From the NCBI RefSeq assembly GCF_002198115.1, contig NZ_NGNR01000001.1:874296-938295 (forward strand): a stretch of DNA of 64,000 nucleotides, in the 5' to 3' direction. How positions within the stretch are numbered: the first letter of the stretch is position 1; each line of letters opens with the position of its first letter. Below are positions 8,661-17,369 of this stretch, piece after piece. This DNA is from Robiginitalea sediminis. Lineage in GTDB: Bacteria > Bacteroidota > Bacteroidia > Flavobacteriales > Flavobacteriaceae. Made by a program: the position numbers and the translations under genes. The notes beneath the pieces were generated by a model. It saw only the letters and a list, made by a program, of their open reading frames with translations. It was not told the DNA's origin and ran no database searches.

Positions 8661-9470
8661 TTATCCCAGCGGATGTCGCCATTGATAGCCCTTGTCGGAC
8701 AAGACTTTACTATCGACGCATTTGGCGTCCGAATCAGGTGGTCCGGAAGCTTTATAAACAGGGGGCTGAAGTCCCATTTCCCGTGCTGCCCGCCCATAGT
8801 AAATCGCTTTGGGTGGGTGGTCCGGATACACCCCATGGACCACGCCGGTCCAGGCAGGGTGGCCAAGTGCCTCCTGCAGGATGCCCATGCAGTCTTCCAG
8901 GTGGATGAGGTTTACCGGGTCTGCTCCTCCCTGCAAGCCGGTCCTTCCCGCCAGGTAGGCAGCGGGGTGGCGGCCGGGTCCAAAGAGACCCCCGAAGCGG
9001 ACGGTCAGGACATTGCAGTCCTTCAAGCTGCCCACCAGGGACTCTGCCTCCAGGAGTTGCTTTCCGCTCTCTGTGTCCGGCTGGGGCGTAGTGGATTCGT
9101 CAACCCGGCCCTGGTGGCTGCCAAATACAGAGGTGCTGCTTACATAGATAAGCCGCGGTGTTTTAAACCGTTCCAGGGCTGAATACAAATGGCGGATGCG
9201 CGCAGGGTAGTCGCATTCAGGATTGCGTCTGAGCCCTGGGGGAATGTTGAATACCAGGGTATCCAGTCCCTCAAAAAAGCTTTCCCAGGGGCCCTCAAAC
9301 CCTCCCGATCCCAACCGTATAACAAAGGGGTCAATCCCCTGAGATTCCAGGTTTTCGGCCTTGGAAACACGGGTGGTGGTCCCCCGTACCGGTATGTCCT
9401 GCCGCACCCATTCCGCCGCCAGGGGCTCCCCCAGCCATCCACAACCCATGACACCCACCAACTTATTCAA
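8661..9470 (-). CDS. NAD(P)-binding epimerase/dehydratase-like protein
   Basis: The 269-residue protein has an N-terminal Rossmann motif GCGWLG (residues 10-15) and resembles the YeeZ-like atypical short-chain dehydrogenases: FNIPPGLRRNP, RLIYVSSTSVFG, VRFGGLFGPGRHP, NLIHLEDCMG. The catalytic Tyr-x3-Lys is not obvious. Its start overlaps the end of the M28 peptidase gene by eight bases, so it is cotranscribed behind it. The substrate is unknown. Confidence 0.75.
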   Translation of the reverse strand: MNKLVGVMGCGWLGEPLAAEWVRQDIPVRGTTTRVSKAENLESQGIDPFVIRLGSGGFEGPWESFFEGLDTLVFNIPPGLRRNPECDYPARIRHLYSALERFKTPRLIYVSSTSVFGSHQGRVDESTTPQPDTESGKQLLEAESLVGSLKDCNVLTVRFGGLFGPGRHPAAYLAGRTGLQGGADPVNLIHLEDCMGILQEALGHPAWTGVVHGVYPDHPPKAIYYGRAAREMGLQPPVYKASGPPDSDAKCVDSKVLSDKGYQWRHPLG

Positions 9471-11745
9471 GACGGATGGTTTTAAGCACCAGAATGGCGT
9501 CGTTCAGGACAAACGGCATAGGAATCAGGTGGGACGGACGTGGGGGGATGCTGAACTCCGGGTGGGAGAGCAGGGCGTTCGAGGCCTCGTAGAGCTGGAG
9601 CTCCATAGGGCTGCCGGCAGCCGTTTCCAAAAAGAGCCGGGTAGGTTCGTTGTCGCTGATGTAGTGTGTTACCAGTTTACCGTTCCTCCGGTTTTCCAGA
9701 TAATAGGAGGACAGGGGGATTCCATTTACCGAGGCAGCCGATAGCGAATCTTGTGTGAAAACCTCCAGGCGGTTGACTTCCCTGTTGGGCAGGATTTCAA
9801 GGGTAACCTGTCGGACCTTTCCGGCAGTGGTGTCGGAGAGGATGCGAACCCCGGGTTCCGCAATGGGCTTTGCAGGTGCCGGTGCCATATAGGAGAACCC
9901 GGTGCCGTATTTGCTGCTTAGGGTATTGGTTTTTGAAGGGGCCGGAGGTTCCGGGTTTTCCCCCAGGTAGGCGCGGGTCCAGTCGGAAGGTACCTGCTCG
10001 TAGGTAGCCCACTGAGTTTCTCCTGTATCTGCGTTATAGACATACAGCAGGCTGGTGGGCTTGGGCTTGTCCGCGTCGAAGCCACTCTGGAAATGGGCCG
10101 CCAACAGGAGCAGTACCCACCCTAATATCCCGAGCCAGCCCCACCTTTTCTGGTGCGGGAATTGGCGCAGGAGCCCCAGGAGCAGGAAAAAGATCAAAGT
10201 GGTCATCACGGAAGCCGCCACCAGCATTTTCAAGCCCAGGCCCACGGGGAATACCTTAACCATTGGGAGCAACATCCACAGGGCAGGAAGCCCCAGGGCG
10301 GTCAGGATATAAGGGTTGGCATTCTCCTGTTCGGTAGAGATCATTAGGGCCATCAGCAGCCCCAGGACGGGAATAATAAAGAAGGCTGCCCCCGGGAGAT
10401 AGTGGGTTAGGGCGCCGCAAACCACCAGCCACAAAAAAGCAGGGCCCACCAGGATTTCAGCCCCGTGTTGCCTGCCGAAGGCCCGGTAAATCAGGAAGGA
10501 GCTTCCCACAGCCAGGCTCGCCCATGCCGCGATATACAGGTGCCCGTTATAGGTGAACCCGTGCAGGATGTCCCCGTAGGCCGGGTACAGGGCCTTCAGA
10601 AAGGGCCATGAATAAAATCCTGTAAGGGCATTGAAGGCCAGGCTCAGGAGCATGGGTAGGAACCCCATGGCGATGGCTTTCCCTTTAAGTCGTCCTTTCA
10701 GCAACCCCCGGATGACTACCACGAGGAAGAAGGCTGTGGCCAGGGCCAAAATGGCCCAGGACCACTCCATGGGGTAGGAGACCAGGCCGTAGTATTGGAG
10801 GTTGAAATACACATCGTCGTTGAGGGATTTCATCTGGCCCAGGTCTGCCCGGCTGAAGTGCTCCAGCAGGGGCATCAGGTAACTGCCCTGGTGGGCCAGG
10901 GTTTCCGGGTCCAGGCGGTCGGCCCGGTCCAGGGCCGTGTGGTAATCGAAATGGTCGTCTATAAAGGCAAAATTGAATCCTTCAATATCCGCATCCTCCC
11001 GGAAGACCGTCAGGTCCGTATCGTTGGGTAGCATTTTGTAGATGCTGTAGGCCAGGGAATTGGCAACCGGGTAGGTGACGTCGGCAGCGCTGAATTCCGC
11101 TATCATCCTCGAATTGCCCCGGTTGGTTTCTATCAGCATAAAACCAGGGCCCCCACTGCCCCGTCCTTCAAAATTCAGCACCAGCCCCACGTCCCGTACC
11201 CAAGGGTGGTTATTCACAAAAAGGTCGGCCCCGTTCAGGCCCAGTTCCTCCGCGTCGGTAATCAGGACAATGATATCGTTCTCCGGGGTGTTTCCGGCCG
11301 CCAAATAGGCGCGGAGCCCTTCCAGGATGGTAGCCACCCCGCTCGCGGCATCGCTGGCCCCATAGGAAGAATGGGGGCTGCTGTCGTAGTGGGACATCAG
11401 CACCAGTGCCTTCCCTTCCCTGCTGCCTGGGATACGCGCCAGGATATTTACAGCCCGGCTCAGGTTTCCCCAGTCCCCGGCGGTATAGCCCTCCTGCAAG
11501 GATACTTCCAGCCCCAGTCCTTCCAGGGACTCCACCACGTATTCCCGTACCTCGGAATGGGCCGGAAACCCTACCCCATGCGGCTTTTCCGACATCTTGC
11601 GCACATGCTCCAGGGCACGGTCTGTGGCGAATTCGGTTTGTGGGGCATCCGCGTCAGGGCGGTAAGTGGGCAGGGTCGCCCGGAAGGCGGTTACGCCCAT
11701 CAGGGCCAGCAGGAAAAAACAAATAAGGGCGGTGGTGGGTTTCAT
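9463..11745 (-). CDS. Membrane-anchored M28 zinc metallopeptidase
   Basis: The 760-residue protein has an N-terminal signal anchor, an M28 catalytic domain and a C-terminal multi-span membrane region with a final soluble domain. Zinc ligands are visible: MSHYDSSPHS (His119), GASDAASG (Asp132) and DAEELGLNGAD (catalytic Glu166, ligand Glu167). The layout (peptidase followed by about eight membrane helices) is like the Fxna/vacuolar-type M28 peptidases. It should cleave N-terminal residues from peptides outside the cytoplasmic membrane. The epimerase-like gene overlaps its stop. Confidence 0.87.
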   Translation of the reverse strand: MKPTTALICFFLLALMGVTAFRATLPTYRPDADAPQTEFATDRALEHVRKMSEKPHGVGFPAHSEVREYVVESLEGLGLEVSLQEGYTAGDWGNLSRAVNILARIPGSREGKALVLMSHYDSSPHSSYGASDAASGVATILEGLRAYLAAGNTPENDIIVLITDAEELGLNGADLFVNNHPWVRDVGLVLNFEGRGSGGPGFMLIETNRGNSRMIAEFSAADVTYPVANSLAYSIYKMLPNDTDLTVFREDADIEGFNFAFIDDHFDYHTALDRADRLDPETLAHQGSYLMPLLEHFSRADLGQMKSLNDDVYFNLQYYGLVSYPMEWSWAILALATAFFLVVVIRGLLKGRLKGKAIAMGFLPMLLSLAFNALTGFYSWPFLKALYPAYGDILHGFTYNGHLYIAAWASLAVGSSFLIYRAFGRQHGAEILVGPAFLWLVVCGALTHYLPGAAFFIIPVLGLLMALMISTEQENANPYILTALGLPALWMLLPMVKVFPVGLGLKMLVAASVMTTLIFFLLLGLLRQFPHQKRWGWLGILGWVLLLLAAHFQSGFDADKPKPTSLLYVYNADTGETQWATYEQVPSDWTRAYLGENPEPPAPSKTNTLSSKYGTGFSYMAPAPAKPIAEPGVRILSDTTAGKVRQVTLEILPNREVNRLEVFTQDSLSAASVNGIPLSSYYLENRRNGKLVTHYISDNEPTRLFLETAAGSPMELQLYEASNALLSHPEFSIPPRPSHLIPMPFVLNDAILVLKTIRLE

Positions 11746-11866
11746 ATCGGTTTTTGGGTAATTAAATGTATGAAAATTTGATGCGCACCCCCTTTTTGTC
11801 GAATTGTTTCACCCAAATCCGTGGAAAATGTTATATTACATAGACCGCAACTAAAAAAATAAGTCC

Positions 11867-12337
11867 ATGGCAATCAAGAGTTTTCAAGGCCGCAGGGCCA
11901 AGGAGGTGTCCAAAAAAGAGTACGATGCCCCCATCCTGGTAACGGACTACATGAGTAAGAAACTCGTGACATTCCACCCGGAACAGTCTATTCTGGAAGT
12001 AATGGAGGCCTTTGCCAAGCACCGCATTTCCGGCGGGCCGGTATTGGACGACAGCGGGTTTCTGGTGGGCATCGTTTCCGAGGCGGATTGCATGAAGCAG
12101 ATCTCGGAAAGCAGGTACTTCAACCAACCCATCCTGGATAAAAGCGTGGAGCGTTTTATGACCAAGGAGGTGGAGACCATCCCGCATGATATGACCATTT
12201 TCGATGCCGCCGGGGTCTTCCACAAAAACAACCGCCGCCGCTTACCCGTCATGCAGGACGGCCTGCTCATTGGCCAGATCAGCCGGAAAGACATTGTTGT
12301 CGCTGCCCTCAAACTGAGCGCCCATAACTGGAAATAG
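11867..12337 (+). CDS. CBS-domain pair protein
   Basis: The 156-residue protein is two CBS modules with little else. The first starts at TDYMSKKLVTFHPEQSILE (about 28-80), with ISGGPVLDDSGFLVGIVSEA. The second follows RFMTKEVETIPHDM (about 100-150), with RRLPVMQDGLLIGQISRKD. CBS pairs bind adenine nucleotides and act as energy or ligand sensors. The 3' end overlaps the 3' end of the opposite-strand zinc-ribbon gene by 96 bases. No partner enzyme is adjacent, so the target is unknown. Confidence 0.85.
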   Translation: MAIKSFQGRRAKEVSKKEYDAPILVTDYMSKKLVTFHPEQSILEVMEAFAKHRISGGPVLDDSGFLVGIVSEADCMKQISESRYFNQPILDKSVERFMTKEVETIPHDMTIFDAAGVFHKNNRRRLPVMQDGLLIGQISRKDIVVAALKLSAHNWK

Positions 12338-12706
12338 GCCCCTGCAGGCCATTTGTAGTTCCTCTCCGGTTACTGCCTTATACCGCGACCCGGTGTCGCG
12401 GTAGTATGCCCTGTCGTAGACCCAGGTTTGTACCTGCCCCCGGAAGGAGGTTTGTGCCGTTAAGTATTCAAAGCGGAACCCCAGCGCCAAAAGCTTTTCC
12501 CGATGTAAGCCCGCTTCGGGGCAACATCGTGCCCATGTCTCTAAGATGCGGTAATTCTCACGCAATGCGCGGTGGACTATGCGGATGCATGGGTTGTTAA
12601 TCCTGTTTTTTCGGTTGTTCCAGGCGTTACGGCAGGGGTCCGAACAAAATTTCTTGTCGGCCCGGCCGCGGAATTCGCTCTGGCATTCCAGACAATGTCC
12701 CCTCAA
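12242..12706 (-). CDS. Zinc-ribbon conserved small protein with extended C-terminus
   Basis: The 154-residue protein starts with a treble-clef-like zinc ribbon CLECQSEFRGRADKKFCSD (Cys5, Cys8 and Cys21, plus Cys25 just after). This is typical of a small conserved flavobacterial protein. The rest has GFRFEYLTAQTSF and a tyrosine-rich strand. The final 33 or so residues are read antisense to the CBS gene and look unlike a normal family end, suggesting the ancestral stop was lost. Function is unknown; zinc binding is inferred from the cysteines. Confidence 0.65.
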   Translation of the reverse strand: MRGHCLECQSEFRGRADKKFCSDPCRNAWNNRKNRINNPCIRIVHRALRENYRILETWARCCPEAGLHREKLLALGFRFEYLTAQTSFRGQVQTWVYDRAYYRDTGSRYKAVTGEELQMACRGLFPVMGAQFEGSDNNVFPADLANEQAVLHDG

Positions 12707-12881
12707 TGGCTGTACGATTCAATAATGATCCCATTTGGCATCTCGCAGGCTGCCCTTTTACGGTTTGACAGACCTGAAAATGCCACCGATCCGGACAGCG
12801 GGTGTCATGCCTCCCTGCCAGACCAATCCCCAAGCTACTGCGGCCTGCTGAAATGCCAAATCAGGCCTTACGGCATGCCAC

Positions 12882-15800
12882 TTAATCCATTATCAGGGCC
12901 GGTAAGCCCAGTTCCCGATATGTCTGGTTGTAGGCCTGCATTCCCTCGTTGACAAGGGCATCCCGTTCGCGGGCCAGGGCTTCCCATTCGGACAATAAAT
13001 CCGCCAGTCGTTCACTCGCGCCCCGGGTCACCTCCGGTTCGGCGCTGTCTACATAGGACTTCAGGTTCATCAGTTCCGCATTCAGGCGGTTGTTGAAATT
13101 GATGACATCCTGGAAGGTCTTCTGCCGCGGCTGGATCAGTTGGTTTTCCCAGGCATCGATGCGTTCCAGCAACGCTTTCCCCTGCTCCAGGAGGGGTTCT
13201 GCATCGGTATTGCCCTTCAGCAGGCCGGCATAGGCCTCCACCTGGTTTTTGACTTTGCGCAGGGCCTCTACGGCCTGGTGCATATCCCGGAGCGCCCCTT
13301 CGATCTTCTTCAGGGCCTCTTCCTGGCCGGCATAGGCTGCGGCGGTGGCTGTGATGCCCGGGTGGGGCAGTACCTGGAAGGGTTGCTCCACTACGGTGTT
13401 GTCCAGCGTCATCCGGGCGGTATAGGTCCCCGGGCCCACCATGGAGCCCGCATAACTTCCATAGACAAAGACCCCATTGACCGCAGGGAGGGTTTCCCGC
13501 CTGAAGTCCCAGACAAAGCGGTTATGCCCTTTCCGGGCGGGCAGGACTTCCGGTTTGGAGGGGCCGCCGGGCCAGGATTTAAAGTTTTCAGGGGCCTTAT
13601 GGCTAAAGGTGCGGATCACTTCCCCGTCCTCCAGGATTTCCAGGCGCAGGCTGGCCGAATCGGCAGGCTGGCCCAGGAAGTAATCCAGGATAACCCCGCT
13701 TTTCGGGTTCTGCCCCAGGCCTGGTGCCGGGTTTTCGGAGTAGCCCCCGGTAAAGCGGTAGGTGTCTTCAGGGGGCAACAGGGAGAGGGAGGTCCCGGGA
13801 TCCCATCGGTGTTGGAGGGGTGCCAGGTTGTCCAGGATCCAGAAGGACCGGCCCGCAGTAGCGGCCACCAGGTCCTGGTTGCGAATGCCCAGGTCGTTTA
13901 TGGGAACTATCGGGAGGTTCAGCTGCAGGCGTTGCCAGAAGTTGCCCCCGTCTGCCGAGACATACAGACCCGTTTCGGTCCCGGCATAGAGCAGGCCGGG
14001 CCTTACGCGGTCTTCGCGAACCACCCGGGCGAACCCATTGGGGTCGTCCAGCCCGCGGGTAATGCTGTTCCAGCTTTGTCCGTAATCCGTGGTTTTGTAG
14101 ACGTAAGATTGCAAGTCCATGAACTTGTATCGCATCAGGACCACATAGGCGGTTGCGGGGTCGTGGGGGGAAACCTCTATGCTGTTTACGATGCCCTCCG
14201 GCATGCTTTCCGGGGTTACATTTTCCCAGCTTTCTCCTCCGTTGCGGGTCAGGTGAACCAGGCCGTCATCGCTTCCGGCCCAGAGCACGCCGGGCTGGTG
14301 GGGCGATGCCGACAGGTACATGATGGTATTGTAGTTTTCCCCTCCGGCAGCCTCGTTGGTGTAAGGCCGCCCGCCCGGGCCTTGTTTCTCAGGTTCGTCC
14401 CGGGTGAGGTCGGGGCTGATGATATCCCAGCTCTGACCCCCGTCGCGGGAGCGGAATACCACATTCCCCGCATGGTAGAGGGTATTGCGGTCATGCGGGT
14501 CCGTCAGGATAGGGGCGTTCCAGTTGTACCGGAACCGGAAGCCTTCCGGGGCGTTACCCAGGGCCAGTTCCGGGTATTCCTTGATAGATTTGCCCTCCCG
14601 GCTTGCGGCAAGCCAGCGTTCGATAATCCCCTGGTAGCACCCGCCGTATACCACTTCCGGGTTGTCCGGGTCGAAGGCCAGGTAGGCGCTCTCGCACCCG
14701 GCCACGGAATACCAGTCCTTCCAGTCGATGCCCTGGTCGTTGGTGCGGCTGGCAATGGCAATGGCGGAATTGTCCTGCTGCCCGCCATAGACATAATACG
14801 GAAAGCGGTTATCGGTAATCACGCGGTAAAACTGCGCTGTGGGCTGGTTTTCCTGGGTGCTCCAGCTCATGCCCCCATTGTTGGATATGTTGGCCCCCCC
14901 GTCATTGGCGTTGATGATTATCCGGTTGTCCTCCGGGTTGATCCACATGTCGTGGTTGTCTCCGTGAGGCGTGCGGATGGTCTGGAACGTTTTCCCCCCG
15001 TCTATAGAGCGGGTCATGGGCGCATTCAGGACATAGACCCGGTTGGGGTCTGCGGGGTCTGCAAAAATCTCCATGTAGTACCAGGACCGGGCTACATTGA
15101 TTCGGTCCTTGTTGACCTGTTGCCAGTGCTCGCCCCCATCGTCGGAGCGGTAAACCCCGGCCTTGTCCCCTTCGGCCTCCAGGACGGCATAGACCCGGTC
15201 GGAAAGGGCTCCGGAAGCGGATATCCCGGATTTGCCAAAGGCCTCAGGCAATCCTTCTTTCATTTGCTTCCAGGTGCTACCCCCGTCCGTGGACTTGTAC
15301 AACCCGGAATGGGGGCCGCCGGATTCCATGGTCCAGGGGTACCGCCGGTGCTGCCAGAGGGCGGCGTAGAGCACCGATGGGTTGTCCGGGTCCATGCTCA
15401 GGGAGGAGGCGCCCGTGGTAGCGTCGGTGTACAGCACTTTTTCCCAGGTAGTGCCCCCGTCTGTGGTCCGGTATATCCCCCGGTCTTCGCTGGGGCCGTA
15501 CTGGGCGCCCTGTACGGCTACGAAAAAGGTGTTTTCGTCCGTTGGGTGGATGATGACATCCGAGATATGCCGACTTTTTTCCAGGCCGATATAGGACCAG
15601 GTGCGGCCGGCGTCGCGGGAGAGGTAGACCCCGTCCCCCATTGAGGTCATGACCCCCCGGGCAGGGTGTTCGCCCATGCCGACCAGTACCAGGTTCGGGT
15701 TCTGAGGAGCTACGTCTATAGCCCCTACCGTCCCTGTTTTAAAAAAGCCGTCCGAGACGTTGGCCCAGGTGAGCCCGTCGTCCGTGGTTTTCCAGAGCCC

Positions 15801-16022
15801 ACCCCCTGTGGACCCCATATAATACGTGCCCGGCTGGGAGGTTACCCCACACACGGCCACGCTGCGGCCACCCCGGAAGGGGCCGATGTTCCGCCATTTA
15901 AGCCCGGAAAGCAGGCTGTCCTGCCAGACGGGTTCGGGGGCCTGCTGTTTGCGGCGTTGGGGATATGCAATCAGGGAAAGGCTCAGGAGAGCCACCAGGG
16001 TCAGAAAAATGCGTTTCATCAT
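12882..16022 (-). CDS. Exported Asp-box / VPS10-like beta-propeller protein
   Basis: The 1046-residue protein has a signal peptide (IFLTLVALLSLSLIAYPQ) and about eleven Asp-box (BNR) repeats, for example TTDDGLTW, SRDAGRTW, TTDGGTTW, STDGGSTW, SDDGGEHW, SNNGGMSW, SRDGGQSW and TTDYGQSW. These repeats form the blades of sortilin/VPS10-like propellers. The early motif WRNIGPFRGGRS is typical of the large secreted family often annotated as glycosyl hydrolase BNR-repeat. The last 250 residues are a separate, partly coiled region. No sialidase arginine triad is evident, so a binding role is as likely as catalysis. It heads leftwards from the beta-lactamase-like gene. Confidence 0.85.
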   Translation of the reverse strand: MMKRIFLTLVALLSLSLIAYPQRRKQQAPEPVWQDSLLSGLKWRNIGPFRGGRSVAVCGVTSQPGTYYMGSTGGGLWKTTDDGLTWANVSDGFFKTGTVGAIDVAPQNPNLVLVGMGEHPARGVMTSMGDGVYLSRDAGRTWSYIGLEKSRHISDVIIHPTDENTFFVAVQGAQYGPSEDRGIYRTTDGGTTWEKVLYTDATTGASSLSMDPDNPSVLYAALWQHRRYPWTMESGGPHSGLYKSTDGGSTWKQMKEGLPEAFGKSGISASGALSDRVYAVLEAEGDKAGVYRSDDGGEHWQQVNKDRINVARSWYYMEIFADPADPNRVYVLNAPMTRSIDGGKTFQTIRTPHGDNHDMWINPEDNRIIINANDGGANISNNGGMSWSTQENQPTAQFYRVITDNRFPYYVYGGQQDNSAIAIASRTNDQGIDWKDWYSVAGCESAYLAFDPDNPEVVYGGCYQGIIERWLAASREGKSIKEYPELALGNAPEGFRFRYNWNAPILTDPHDRNTLYHAGNVVFRSRDGGQSWDIISPDLTRDEPEKQGPGGRPYTNEAAGGENYNTIMYLSASPHQPGVLWAGSDDGLVHLTRNGGESWENVTPESMPEGIVNSIEVSPHDPATAYVVLMRYKFMDLQSYVYKTTDYGQSWNSITRGLDDPNGFARVVREDRVRPGLLYAGTETGLYVSADGGNFWQRLQLNLPIVPINDLGIRNQDLVAATAGRSFWILDNLAPLQHRWDPGTSLSLLPPEDTYRFTGGYSENPAPGLGQNPKSGVILDYFLGQPADSASLRLEILEDGEVIRTFSHKAPENFKSWPGGPSKPEVLPARKGHNRFVWDFRRETLPAVNGVFVYGSYAGSMVGPGTYTARMTLDNTVVEQPFQVLPHPGITATAAAYAGQEEALKKIEGALRDMHQAVEALRKVKNQVEAYAGLLKGNTDAEPLLEQGKALLERIDAWENQLIQPRQKTFQDVINFNNRLNAELMNLKSYVDSAEPEVTRGASERLADLLSEWEALARERDALVNEGMQAYNQTYRELGLPALIMD

Positions 16023-16067
16023 GGCAATGCGCTCGTATTTTGGTGTTGGTTTTGTGTTTGACTTGTA

Positions 16068-17360
16068 CTAGTCGGCTATGGAAGCGAAGACCATTTGGCG
16101 GAATTTCCAGTCGGTCTCGTCCTGCGAGGCCCCCTGGGTCTGCTTCATGAGGATTCCGATGAGCTGTTCCCCCGGGTCGGCAAAATATTCGGTATTGAAG
16201 TACCCGCCCCAGTCGAACGTGCCTTCACCCCCCTCGCCCCCGTATGCCACGCCGTTGGCGTTGACCACGGCAAAGGCCAGACCGAAGTCCTTGGGCCCGC
16301 CTGCCCAGAACTCCCCGATCTGGTTGGCCAGAAGCGTTTGGACGGTGGTGCGGCTCAACAGGCGGGTGCCGTTGTATTCGCCCTGGTTGAGCATCATCTG
16401 CAGGAAAACGGCATAATCCCGGGCCGTACTGGATAGCCCGGCCCCGCCGGCAAAATAGGTACGGGCTCCGGTTATGGGGTAATCGATCTCAAAGCCTTCT
16501 GTTTCGAAGCGTTTCCATTGCCCATCGGCCTGGTACTGGACCGGGACCAGCCGGTCGGCTTTCTCTTCCGGCAGGTAAAACCAGGTGTCCTCCATACCCA
16601 GGGGGTCGAAGATCCGGGTTTTCAGGAAGGCATCGAAGGGCATTCCGGAGACGATTTCCACCAGGCGGCCCAGGACATCCAGCCCTTCGCTGTACGTCCA
16701 GCCCTCTCCCGGAGGGTGGTGCAGGGGCATCTGAGCGAGCCGCGGGATGTTTTCTTCCAGGGTCACGGCTTCGGCAGTAAAGGCATCGATTATCCCGGCT
16801 TTGGCAAAGGCTTTCCGGATGCTGGGGTTCCCGTCTATCATCCCATAGCCGATCCCGGAGGTATGGCTTAACAGGTGTCGGATGGTAATGGGGTTCTCCA
16901 GAGGGGTTACCGTAAAGCTGCTGTCGGCTTCGTTAAAGCGTTCCAGTACCCCGGTTTGTGCAAATTCCGGGATGAAATCGGATATGGGGTCGTCCAGGCG
17001 GAAATGCCCTTCTTCCCATAGCATCATAACGGCCGTGCTGGTAATGGCTTTGGTCTGGGAGGCAATCCGGAAGATATGGTCGGTCTCAAAGGCAGTACCC
17101 TGTTCGGCGTCTGCCAGGCCAAAGGCTTTGTGGTAGACAATTTTCCCGTTTCGGGCAACTAAGGCGACAGCCCCGGGAATCTGCCCTTCGGCAATGGATT
17201 CCTCCAGCATCCGGCCTATCCGGTCCAGTCGCTCCCCGGACATCCCTTCACTTTCGGGAGGAGCCTCGGAAAGGAGGTGTTGGGTTTCAGTAACAGGTTG
17301 GGCCTGGCGGCAGGAAATCGCAAGTGCCGCCAGTAGCAAAAGGAAATGTGTTGTTCTCAT
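16068..17360 (-). CDS. Serine beta-lactamase-like hydrolase (class C / S12), lipoprotein
   Basis: The 430-residue protein has a short signal with the lipobox-like LAISC. The penicillin-binding fold shows the nucleophile motif SQTK in FRIASQTKAITSTAVMML, the region LLSHTSGIGYG, and WTYSEGLDVLG, where YSE replaces the usual YxN. The family (beta-lactamase-related serine hydrolases) includes D-aminopeptidases, esterases and true AmpC enzymes. The absence of an AmpC-like context argues for an esterase or peptidase. It lies between the M28 aminopeptidase (10 bases upstream) and the Asp-box protein (46 bases downstream), probably in one operon. Confidence 0.85.
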   Translation of the reverse strand: MRTTHFLLLLAALAISCRQAQPVTETQHLLSEAPPESEGMSGERLDRIGRMLEESIAEGQIPGAVALVARNGKIVYHKAFGLADAEQGTAFETDHIFRIASQTKAITSTAVMMLWEEGHFRLDDPISDFIPEFAQTGVLERFNEADSSFTVTPLENPITIRHLLSHTSGIGYGMIDGNPSIRKAFAKAGIIDAFTAEAVTLEENIPRLAQMPLHHPPGEGWTYSEGLDVLGRLVEIVSGMPFDAFLKTRIFDPLGMEDTWFYLPEEKADRLVPVQYQADGQWKRFETEGFEIDYPITGARTYFAGGAGLSSTARDYAVFLQMMLNQGEYNGTRLLSRTTVQTLLANQIGEFWAGGPKDFGLAFAVVNANGVAYGGEGGEGTFDWGGYFNTEYFADPGEQLIGILMKQTQGASQDETDWKFRQMVFASIAD

Positions 17361-17369
17361 CGGGTTGGT

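Noticed and set aside
12707-12881. Possible small RNA or gene in the 175-base gap before the Asp-box gene stop
   Set aside because: I found no hairpin with a T-run, promoter or coding signal here.
13140-15644. 834-codon open frame on the plus strand
   Set aside because: It is entirely antisense to the Asp-box protein, whose signal peptide and repeats are clear. High GC suppresses stops on the opposite strand. The translation has no domain.
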